64,000 nt of DNA from Caldanaerobius fijiensis DSM 17918 (GTDB lineage Bacteria; Bacillota; Thermoanaerobacteria; Thermoanaerobacterales; Caldanaerobiaceae): contig NZ_FQVH01000001.1 in NCBI RefSeq assembly GCF_900129075.1, positions 209,922 to 273,921 of the forward strand. Direction: 5' to 3'. Of the stretch, positions 56,552-64,000 are shown piece by piece. The translations under genes and the position numbers were made by a program. How positions within the stretch are numbered: the first letter of the stretch is position 1; each line of letters begins with the position of its first letter. The notes beneath the pieces were generated by a model. The model had not been told where the DNA came from. It worked only from the letters and a program-made list of their open reading frames with translations, and made no database searches.

Positions 56552-57220
56552 TTATATCGTTATCTTATCTTTAATCTGTTCAAAAATCTTATCACCTATA
56601 CGGCTTACATTTTTGATCTCTTCAATAGATTTAAATGGACCGTTCTGATTTCTATAATCAATTATCCTCTGAGCAGTCACTGGCCCGATACCTGGTAAGC
56701 TATCCAGCTCCTGAAGAGATGCTGTGTTTATATTGATCTTGGCATTCGTAGGCAGCACGCCACTATTTCCAGAGCTCGTGCCGGAAACAACCTGTGGAGG
56801 CGTTTCTCCTTTTTTAGGAATATACACCTTCTCTTCGTCAGTTAGCTTTTTTGCCATATTTATCGTAGAGGTATCAGCATCCTCTTCTAGTCCCCCAGCC
56901 TTGTTTATAGCATCTATCACTCTTTCGCCTTGTTTAAATCTATATACTCCCGGATTCTTTACAGCACCACCTACATCTACGTATATCTCATTTTGTTGTG
57001 TATCATTCGACTTGGCCTCATCGATTTTACTTTCATTCGAGACCCCATTCTCTTTGACTGCTGATGGCGATGGCTTGGCTTTTGTATCAGAATTTGTTGT
57101 GTTAGTTGCATCTATAATCATTTTATCTGTCTGTTTATGCAAATTATAGTTGATTATAATGCTCCCTAACAGTGAAAAAGAAAGCAGTATAATAATTGCA
57201 TAAAGTATCTTTTTGTTCAC
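56552..57220 (-). CDS. comEA: ComEA-like DNA-binding protein with SLBB domain
   Basis: A 222-residue membrane-anchored protein. An N-terminal helix (ILYAIIILLSFSLLGSIIIN) is followed by a Ser/Thr/Asp-rich linker, an SLBB domain (IYVDVGGAVKNPGVYRFKQG), and a C-terminal helix-hairpin-helix pair (NINTASLQELDSLPGIGPVT, then AQRIIDYRNQNGPFKSIEEI). In Bacillus ComEA binds DNA at the cell surface for uptake. The rest of the com operon is not present here. It follows the beta-mannosidase stop by 12 bases. Confidence 0.93.
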   Translation of the reverse strand: MNKKILYAIIILLSFSLLGSIIINYNLHKQTDKMIIDATNTTNSDTKAKPSPSAVKENGVSNESKIDEAKSNDTQQNEIYVDVGGAVKNPGVYRFKQGERVIDAINKAGGLEEDADTSTINMAKKLTDEEKVYIPKKGETPPQVVSGTSSGNSGVLPTNAKININTASLQELDSLPGIGPVTAQRIIDYRNQNGPFKSIEEIKNVSRIGDKIFEQIKDKITI

Positions 57221-57232
57221 AAAAATCCCTCA

Positions 57233-59704
57233 TCATATTTTCGCTATCATGCGCGTTATGTCAAATATCTCAATCTTACCAGGTGTTCCTGAACATTTTA
57301 TTGTGTATTTTTCCCCTGGTATCATATTTAAGCAATTGTCAGACAGATCCACATCCTCTTCTGTTTCTACAAACACCCCAAACGCTGGTACATCCGCAGT
57401 GAGGGTTATGGTATTGCCATCAACGTTGCAGCTAATGTTAGGCTGTACCAATTCCAAATTTCTAAACCTGTCAAATACCTTATAGTTCTCGTAAGTAACG
57501 CCATTTACCGTAATCTGCACGTATATCACGCTATTTAATAATTCTCCGTTTTTCTCTATCGGCAGCGTGCATCCTGGTATATCTACAGGCATAGCTTTTG
57601 GCGCATAGCCAATATTAAGGTCTTGGGTACTGTAATGGGCTATCTTCATCACATCATTAGCAATCAAAGACGTCTTTAGCTGTTTTTCTGAAATTTTCTT
57701 TCCGCCCAGACTATAAACCACAATTCTTACTTCAGCATCGGCATTGTAAAGCAAATCACTTATTCCATATATTGATACGCCATCACCTTCCTGTACAATG
57801 TACGGAAGCACATCAGCATAAAATTTCTTGGAATAATGATACAGAGCCTTTTTCCTCTTGTAATAGTCCAGGCAAGACCAGCTTGCCACAGGCCAGCAAT
57901 CATTGAGCTGCCAATATAACGTTCCTGCCGTCATGAACTTGCGAGACCTCCAGTGCTCTACCCCTGTCTTTATAGCTTCGGCCTGATTAAACTGGCTAAG
58001 GTAGACAAAACTCTTAAGGTCTTTTGGAAAACCTAAACGCCCCACCATAAATCTGATCAAACGCTCCATACCTTCTGCCATCTTATTGTGTGCAAGCATT
58101 ACAGGGCTTAAAATAGTCCTATCTTCAGGAGCCGTATAAGATAACACGGTCTTCCAATCAGGCATGGCTTGGAATCCAAATTCACTCAAAAATCTTCCTC
58201 TGTCTCCTAAATAGGCGCTGTAATCCATCCAGCCGCTCCAGACATTCCATTGATGCCTATCTCCTTCTGCTTCACTATTAGGATCCTGTCCACCATATGG
58301 ACTCGATACCCAATAAGGCCTTGATGGATCGTATTGCGCACAAAGTTTTGGCAATATCTCCTTATAAATAAAGTTGCCCAGATATTTCGGATCGCCATTA
58401 TGCCACCACGAATAGAATCCCCAATTATTTTCATTATTTCCGCACCAAAGTACAATAGATGGATGGTTTCTCAATGCCAGTAAAACTGCTTCTGACTCTT
58501 CAATAGCCAGCTCCTGAAACCATTCAAATTGATCCGGGTATTGCGCACAGGCATACATGAAGTCCTGCCATACCATTATGCCCATTTCATCACAGGCATC
58601 ATAAAATGCCGGATCTTCGTATATGCCACCGCCCCAGATTCTCAGCATATTCATATTTGCATCCTTAGCAAGCTTTATGTATTCGTAATAATCCTGCCGG
58701 GTAAGCCTTGGCAATAGGTTATCTGCTGGTATCCAATCAGCCCCCTTGGCAAATACCTTAATCCCGTTAATTTCAAATATAAAGCTCTCGCCTTCACTAT
58801 CTCTATTTCTCAGCAACTTTACAGTCCTTATTCCCGACCTGAAGGTTTTTTCATCTATTATTTCATCATCCATTAAGAGTGTTATCGTAATATCATAAAG
58901 GGGCTGCTCTCCTATGCCGTTGGGATACCACAATTTTGGTTCCTTTATTTCAAGCACAGCCTTTATTTTATCGTTCTGGACTGACACCCTTTTTTTAGCA
59001 CATACGCAACCATTATATGAAACTAAAATCTCCGCTTCTAAATCCTGATCCATATATGAATCTACTTCTGCACTGACATTTACATACGCAGTATCGCCCT
59101 CAATTTTCTCGGTGTAGAAAAACGGATTTAAGATCTCAGCATCTTTTATAATTGACAGATATACACCTCTCCATAGGCCAACCTGAGCTATCCTCGGACC
59201 CCAATCCCATCCATAAGAGTACTGAGCCTTTCTCACATAAGGCCTTGCACTCTCACCGGACCAGGCCAAGTTAACAGGGCTGGCATTTTCTATCGCCTTT
59301 ATAGTTTTTATAGGCGAATCAAAATGGACCTCTAGGGTATTTTTACCATAATTTATTATATCTGTAACATCAAAGATATGGGGTATAAACATATTTTCAG
59401 CTCTACCGATAAATTCTCCATTTAAGTATATATCCGCAAGGGTATCAATACCTTCAAAAACTAATTTTACCATATCTATTTCTTCAGTCATATCTACATC
59501 AAAATCAAACTCTTTTTTGTATATCCATTCTTTTTCTTCTAATTTATGGCATTCAATCTCATTCATTCGATAAAAAGGATCTTCCAGCTTCTTTAATGCC
59601 ATGAGATCCAATTGAACACATCCAGGAACTTTGCCCTCATACCACTGAGTATCATTTGCTTCCTTGAACTGCCAGGTTCCATTTAAAGAAATACGTTTCT
59701 CCAT
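57233..59704 (-). CDS. Beta-mannosidase, glycoside hydrolase family 2
   Basis: An 823-residue GH2 enzyme releasing beta-linked mannose. The N-terminal jelly roll starts ISLNGTWQFKEANDTQWYEG. The acid/base Glu is in LWCGNNENNWGFYS, and the nucleophile Glu is in RFLSEFGFQAMPDW. The blocks ADWIPADNLLPRLTRQDY and RIWGGGIYEDPAFYDACD are typical. No signal peptide was seen, so it works on imported manno-oligosaccharides. It is part of a cluster with an alcohol dehydrogenase and a GH38 mannosidase on the same strand. Confidence 0.94.
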   Translation of the reverse strand: MEKRISLNGTWQFKEANDTQWYEGKVPGCVQLDLMALKKLEDPFYRMNEIECHKLEEKEWIYKKEFDFDVDMTEEIDMVKLVFEGIDTLADIYLNGEFIGRAENMFIPHIFDVTDIINYGKNTLEVHFDSPIKTIKAIENASPVNLAWSGESARPYVRKAQYSYGWDWGPRIAQVGLWRGVYLSIIKDAEILNPFFYTEKIEGDTAYVNVSAEVDSYMDQDLEAEILVSYNGCVCAKKRVSVQNDKIKAVLEIKEPKLWYPNGIGEQPLYDITITLLMDDEIIDEKTFRSGIRTVKLLRNRDSEGESFIFEINGIKVFAKGADWIPADNLLPRLTRQDYYEYIKLAKDANMNMLRIWGGGIYEDPAFYDACDEMGIMVWQDFMYACAQYPDQFEWFQELAIEESEAVLLALRNHPSIVLWCGNNENNWGFYSWWHNGDPKYLGNFIYKEILPKLCAQYDPSRPYWVSSPYGGQDPNSEAEGDRHQWNVWSGWMDYSAYLGDRGRFLSEFGFQAMPDWKTVLSYTAPEDRTILSPVMLAHNKMAEGMERLIRFMVGRLGFPKDLKSFVYLSQFNQAEAIKTGVEHWRSRKFMTAGTLYWQLNDCWPVASWSCLDYYKRKKALYHYSKKFYADVLPYIVQEGDGVSIYGISDLLYNADAEVRIVVYSLGGKKISEKQLKTSLIANDVMKIAHYSTQDLNIGYAPKAMPVDIPGCTLPIEKNGELLNSVIYVQITVNGVTYENYKVFDRFRNLELVQPNISCNVDGNTITLTADVPAFGVFVETEEDVDLSDNCLNMIPGEKYTIKCSGTPGKIEIFDITRMIAKI

Positions 59705-59719
59705 AATTATCTCCTTCCC

Positions 59720-60736
59720 TTAAAATACAATCATAGTCTTTATTCTTTCACTAATATTCTCAGTAAATGCATCATTTATATCGTCAATACGATATTTATG
59801 GGTGATTAAATCCTTTACGTTCACCCTACCTGATTCCAAGAGTTTCACAGCTCTATAGTTAGTATCTGGATTGATAAATGAACCACTTATTGTTAACTGC
59901 TTCTGGTACACGTCAAAAGGTCTTAAAACAATCTCATCATCTACACCAGCAACACCAAAAAGCACGATATGGCCTCCTCTTTTTACTACATCAAAGGCCT
60001 GACTTGCCGTAACTCTCGAACCGACGCATTCAAATACTACATCCGCTCCATGAATGTCATTCATCTCTAACACTTCTTTTAAATCGTTTTCGACAGGGTT
60101 TGCAACAAGATCCGCTCCCAATTTCAATGCCAGTGCCCTTCTGCTTTCTATAGGCTCACTTACTATGACCTTTGAAGCACCCGACAATCGCGCCAGCTGC
60201 ATGATGATAAGACCAATAGCTCCCCCTCCCAACACGAGAACAGTATCGCCGGATTTGATTTTACTTAAATCCACTCCATGTATGCAGCAAGCCAACGGTT
60301 CCATCATGGCGCCACTTATAAAGTCCAGCGAATCGGGTAACTTATATACCTGTTGTGCAGGAACTGCACAATATTCTTCAAACCCTCCATTATAATTTAT
60401 CCCTATAGCTCTCAAATTTTCACAGAGTTCTTTTTTGCCTGTACGACAGAATTCACACTTGCCGCAATATATGTTGGGGTCCACAGCTACTTTATCGCCC
60501 ACTTTTACATTGTCTACTTTATCCCCTACCTTGACTACTTCTCCCGAAAACTCATGTCCTAAAACAATAGGGGGCTTTATAGGTGCCGATCCAACACCAC
60601 CTCTATAAATATGTAAATCAGTGCCGCATATACCGCAAGCTTTTACCTTTATCAGAACTTCCTCTTCACTTATATCAGGTACAGGTATATCCGAAACCTT
60701 TATATCGCCAGGCTTATTAAATATCGCTGCCTTCAT
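59720..60736 (-). CDS. Zinc-dependent medium-chain alcohol/polyol dehydrogenase
   Basis: A 338-residue MDR-family enzyme. The catalytic zinc site comes from CGICGTDLHIYRGG and GHEFSGEV with MMEPLAC; the structural zinc has four Cys in CGKCEFCRTGKKELC. The Rossmann motif is VLVLGGGAIGLIIMQLARLS. The group includes sorbitol, threonine and galactitol dehydrogenases; the substrate is not defined. ATG 60736 follows GGAGGCG. Placement between two mannosidases suggests a sugar or polyol substrate, which is inference. Confidence 0.9.
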   Translation of the reverse strand: MKAAIFNKPGDIKVSDIPVPDISEEEVLIKVKACGICGTDLHIYRGGVGSAPIKPPIVLGHEFSGEVVKVGDKVDNVKVGDKVAVDPNIYCGKCEFCRTGKKELCENLRAIGINYNGGFEEYCAVPAQQVYKLPDSLDFISGAMMEPLACCIHGVDLSKIKSGDTVLVLGGGAIGLIIMQLARLSGASKVIVSEPIESRRALALKLGADLVANPVENDLKEVLEMNDIHGADVVFECVGSRVTASQAFDVVKRGGHIVLFGVAGVDDEIVLRPFDVYQKQLTISGSFINPDTNYRAVKLLESGRVNVKDLITHKYRIDDINDAFTENISERIKTMIVF

Positions 60737-60856
60737 CAACACGCCTCCTTTCCTTATCTTCTATGTAAAAATAAACAGAAAAACAATACCTCTACATTAA
60801 TTATATCATTATACACAGCATCAAACAACCTTTACATGGTGTAGTATATAAAAGCA

Positions 60857-60885
60857 AGCCGATCCTTTTGATATATAGATCGGCT
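60857..60885 (-). terminator. Terminator after GH38 gene B
   Basis: Arms AGCCGATC and GATCGGCT pair around a 13-base loop, followed on the minus strand by TGCTTTTAT. Confidence 0.75.
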
Positions 60886-60907
60886 CACTTTTATCCATTG
60901 CATATTA

Positions 60908-63673
60908 TTATCTAATCTTAAACGTCTTTATCTCGTAAGGCTTAAACACAGTGCTAAAAATTCCACCCTGAATCTTAACTGCATTCCCTATAGGTTGCTC
61001 TAATAAATCCGTTTCTACTGCCTCTACGGCAGGAAGCAATACCTTTATATCTGCTGCCGTCTCTATACCATCGACTTCGTACATCCTGATCACTATCGAA
61101 TCATCATCTTCGGCTTTTTTCACAGCCGCAGGTATGATATTTTCTGGCATGACCTCTATTACAGCCATCGCATCACTTAATGTTCCATCATGTGGGTCAT
61201 CATAATGAGCTTCCAGCCTATTGTTGAACTCATATCCACATCTGGCGGAATCAGCATTTCTCCACTGACCGCTGTGAGGATATACAGCAAACTCTATCTC
61301 GTGTTTACCTAATTCTGGTAGTGGATCAGGATTAAAAGTACTCCTTATCAATGACATCCTTATGGTATCTTCTATGTAGTCAAAGCCATATTTGCTGTTA
61401 TTTACTACGCATAGCCCTATCCTGTTGCCTTTGTCGTCTTTCCCTGTTATGTCTACCCATTTTTGAGCTGGTACATCTTCTCCTTTTACATTTAAGGATG
61501 ACATGTTGTTGGGTGAAGCACTCAATGACGCCACATCGACCTTTTCATTTCTTTTTATGCTGCCAAATGGTATCTCGTACGTCGGAGATATATCGCAGGC
61601 ATTGAGAGGAAATGCCACTTTTAATAGCGGCCCACCATTTACCTTATCTCCTATCTCAAGCCAATTTATATCTAATTTGAAATCTACCCTCGGCATATCT
61701 TTGCATAAGGTTATATCCATTGTAATTTCTGATTTGTTGTACTTTCTGCTCACCCTTACTGTTGCCTTTACTGGGCCTCTTTCTACGATTTCAATATGTG
61801 CTCCTTTATCCAGATCGGTTGTTTCTAAAATCTGACCTATAACCCATGCGGACATATCGTTAGGAGCTTCATGCAATACCTGTAACAAACCCAATTTTTT
61901 GCCATGCGGCACATATTCTACATTGGTCTTTTTGTCAATAAGGCTTACAATGGTGCCAGAGCCGGCTTCCACGCGCAATTTTAGATATTCGTTTTCTATT
62001 ACCTTTTCGTTAGCTCCGTCAAAGGATACTGTTGCTCCGCTTTCTTCAGGCATCAAATAGGTTTTTTTGAGGTAATATGTTTTGTACCCACAGCCTGGAA
62101 CGTCTTTTGCTGTAAATGTTACAACATGAAAATCAAATCCAAACCAGCTCTTAAAGGTATATTGCACGGGTATTTCCTTCCCTGTATTATCAACCAATAT
62201 GAATCTGGCGTCTCTATCAAACTTTTCGTAGACGTTTACTGTAACTGTATCTGTCCTTGTCCATGCCAGTGGGTTGAATACTGTAATGGATAAGTCTCCT
62301 TTGCCTTTTGTGTTGAGTTTGCTTACAATAGCTTTAAATGAAGCCTCTTTTATCATGTCCACATGGGCCTTAGTATCCTGATACAATCCCTGGGAATATT
62401 CGTAGGTCGCGTGAATACCTGATCCTGGGAGTATGTCATGGAATTGATTAAACATGGTGTTTATCCAGCCTTTATGTAATTGTTTTTCTGGATAGGCTTT
62501 TGAAACCAGCTTGTTGGCTACTAAGGCGTAAGCTTCTGCCTGGCCTAACATGTTTTCTGAAAATCTGTTCGCTTTCTTTATGTTACTTTGTGATGTGTAA
62601 CAACCTCTGAATGTGAAATTTAGTTCACCGTCTACTACGGGGAGTTTGTCTATATACCGCTCTGCTATGGTGAAATATTCGTCTGTGGTGCTGAATTTTA
62701 CTTTCGGAAATACAGGCCATTTTTCCATCTCTTTTATCATGTTGATATGTCTTCTGGTCGGCCCACCTCCGTGGTCACCTACGCCGTAAACTATCATGTA
62801 GTCTTTCATACCGGTAGCTTTGTAGTGATCCACTGCCTCCACGACGTCCTCAGGTCTCACAGCTCCCAGATACCACAGCTTTTCGTCATTCCACGCCAAA
62901 ACTTTTGAACCATCTGGTGCTTGCCATAAAAACAGTCTATGGCCCTTGCCTGCTCTGCAGAAATAATATCTTTTTATGCCCGCTTTTGCCAGTATCTGAG
63001 GATATGTCCATGCATGGCCAAAAGTATCCGGTTCCCAATCTATTTTTATGGCATCATAGGGCAAACCAAACTTCTCTTTAAAATACCTCTTTGTATAAAG
63101 AATCTGGCGGACTAATGCCTCTCCTGACGCCATATTCTTGTCGCCCTCTACCCACGTATTGGCTGTTATTTCCCATTGTCCACTTTTGACCCTCCTGTGG
63201 ATCATCTCATAGGTCTCAGGGCTATAGTCTTCCATGGCTTTATACACTGAAGTCTGGCTTTGTGAAAATTTAAAATCTGGGTATTCACTCATAAGCTTAT
63301 CTGCTGTATTGAAGGTTTTATAGCAAGTGTCTACAGTTTCCTGCCATGGCCACAGCCAGTTCATGTCAATATGGGCATGGCCTATATAGTGTATAGTAAA
63401 TTCTTTTGCCACTGCCGCAATAGCTTTTAAGGAATCTTCAGCCTTTGCCACCGCATCTTTTATCCTCAATCCCTTTTCAATATCCTCTTTCAAGCCTTCT
63501 ACAGCATCCTGTACTTGAGCCGCCCATTGTCCTTCTTTTTCGGGATATGCTTCTATTAGTTTTTGCACAAATTTTATCTCATAGAAAAAGCGCTTCAAAT
63601 CCTTTTCTATATCGCCAACTGTTCCCTCCAAAGTTGACAGATACTTGCTTACACTCTCTAATGATATATCCAT
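60908..63673 (-). CDS. Alpha-mannosidase, glycoside hydrolase family 38 (B)
   Basis: A 921-residue GH38 enzyme. Zinc site HYIGHAHIDMNWLWPWQET, nucleophile region IDWEPDTFGHAWTYPQIL, last zinc His in FNQFHDILPGSGIHATY. Compared with gene A it has the DTFGH form of the nucleophile loop and a shorter C-terminus. ATG 63673 follows GAGGGGG; an upstream in-frame start lacks a site. It has no signal peptide. A different linkage preference from gene A is possible but not shown. Confidence 0.93.
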   Translation of the reverse strand: MDISLESVSKYLSTLEGTVGDIEKDLKRFFYEIKFVQKLIEAYPEKEGQWAAQVQDAVEGLKEDIEKGLRIKDAVAKAEDSLKAIAAVAKEFTIHYIGHAHIDMNWLWPWQETVDTCYKTFNTADKLMSEYPDFKFSQSQTSVYKAMEDYSPETYEMIHRRVKSGQWEITANTWVEGDKNMASGEALVRQILYTKRYFKEKFGLPYDAIKIDWEPDTFGHAWTYPQILAKAGIKRYYFCRAGKGHRLFLWQAPDGSKVLAWNDEKLWYLGAVRPEDVVEAVDHYKATGMKDYMIVYGVGDHGGGPTRRHINMIKEMEKWPVFPKVKFSTTDEYFTIAERYIDKLPVVDGELNFTFRGCYTSQSNIKKANRFSENMLGQAEAYALVANKLVSKAYPEKQLHKGWINTMFNQFHDILPGSGIHATYEYSQGLYQDTKAHVDMIKEASFKAIVSKLNTKGKGDLSITVFNPLAWTRTDTVTVNVYEKFDRDARFILVDNTGKEIPVQYTFKSWFGFDFHVVTFTAKDVPGCGYKTYYLKKTYLMPEESGATVSFDGANEKVIENEYLKLRVEAGSGTIVSLIDKKTNVEYVPHGKKLGLLQVLHEAPNDMSAWVIGQILETTDLDKGAHIEIVERGPVKATVRVSRKYNKSEITMDITLCKDMPRVDFKLDINWLEIGDKVNGGPLLKVAFPLNACDISPTYEIPFGSIKRNEKVDVASLSASPNNMSSLNVKGEDVPAQKWVDITGKDDKGNRIGLCVVNNSKYGFDYIEDTIRMSLIRSTFNPDPLPELGKHEIEFAVYPHSGQWRNADSARCGYEFNNRLEAHYDDPHDGTLSDAMAVIEVMPENIIPAAVKKAEDDDSIVIRMYEVDGIETAADIKVLLPAVEAVETDLLEQPIGNAVKIQGGIFSTVFKPYEIKTFKIR

Positions 63674-63791
63674 GGTAATCCCCCTCGTATAATATGATTT
63701 GTAATCAACCAAAAAGGTCGACCTTTAACAAGATTAATAAAGATCTTTGATATTTAAATATTGTTTCTTTAAATTTCACCATGATTAAATC

Positions 63792-63937
63792 TATCAAGTG
63801 CCACTTGATACTTATGCATACATCGCATAGCTACTACCCATGGTTGGGAAGATGGGTTGTCAAGCCCGAACGCAGTGAGTTCATTTTAGGCTTGACTACT
63901 CATCGACCAAACATATAATCCTCTCTGCGATGTATGC
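63792..63937. other. Nested inverted repeats (structured element) at the right edge
   Basis: A palindrome TATCAAGTG-C-CACTTGATA (63792-63810) is followed by 12-base arms GCATACATCGCA / TGCGATGTATGC (63816-63827 and 63926-63937). These enclose arms ACCCAT/ATGGGT and GTCAAGCC/GGCTTGAC. The last arm lies within a minus-strand frame (64000 to 63900) reading VLQYKMQQSSIHRREDYMFG, which may be the end of a gene cut by the window. No known family was recognised. Confidence 0.5.
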
Positions 63938-64000
63938 TCGATTGCTGCATTTTGTATTGTAGTACACGTATTCCCTCTTTCTTCTTCAGGTTGTCTCTGT

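Overview
The window looks like chromosome of a low-GC, spore-forming, anaerobic and probably thermophilic Clostridia-type Firmicute (Thermoanaerobacterales-like). Evidence: AT-rich intergenic DNA, strong AGGAGG-type ribosome binding sites, two T-box leaders, spore genes (SspI, a YhcN/YlaJ lipoprotein, a YtpB-type C35 terpene synthase), ferredoxin-dependent indolepyruvate oxidoreductase, type III glutamine synthetase, and several mannosidases. The genus is inference only.

Layout. 1-9.8 kb: tail of an unidentified gene, an MFS transporter, NADP-isocitrate dehydrogenase, a PAP2 phosphatase, an M48 protease, a spore lipoprotein, GTPase YchF, a cupin, then a GDPD-like / PHP / CehA-N cluster. 9.9-12.8 kb: an accessory scar holding a 3' fragment of tRNA-Ala(CGC) fused to the end of a large serine recombinase gene broken by one in-frame stop, then decayed transposases and an odd intact tRNA with a CGC anticodon. 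13-19 kb: acetyltransferase, lgt, tmRNA, smpB, a hydantoinase-like protein, a histone-deacetylase-like protein and ogt. 19.1-22.1 kb: Fur-family regulator plus zinc-type ABC transporter behind a perfect palindromic operator. 22-30.4 kb: amidohydrolase, Tex, tartrate/malate-type dehydrogenase, SspI, a repetitive glycine-rich protein, an ArsR regulator and a four-domain CoA-disulfide reductase fusion. 31-33.3 kb: aroF and pheA under a T-box. 33.3-36 kb: an IS30-type remnant and a convergent polyprenyl synthase / C35 terpene synthase pair. 36-43.7 kb: glnN with an attenuator-like leader, then paaK-iorA-iorB-paaK-ACT. 43.8-49.5 kb: GH38 alpha-mannosidase, NhaC-type antiporter, VOC protein. 49.6-56.5 kb: complete trpEGDCFBA under a Trp T-box. 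56.5-64 kb: ComEA-like protein, GH2 beta-mannosidase, zinc alcohol dehydrogenase, second GH38 enzyme, and a highly structured non-coding end.

How the genes work together. Aromatic amino acid metabolism dominates: aroF and pheA feed phenylalanine, trpEGDCFBA makes tryptophan, and Ior with two CoA ligases links aryl-pyruvates to aryl-acetyl-CoA and free aryl acids. The GH38/GH2 enzymes suggest use of mannose-containing oligosaccharides. Other modules cover zinc uptake, sulfur/thiol chemistry, trans-translation and spore biology. Most genes are ordinary. The accessory scar at 10-12.8 kb, a three-copy hairpin-ended repeat, the glnN leader, the glycine-rich repeat protein and the structured right end are the parts least explained by known families. 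No CRISPR array or defence island was seen.
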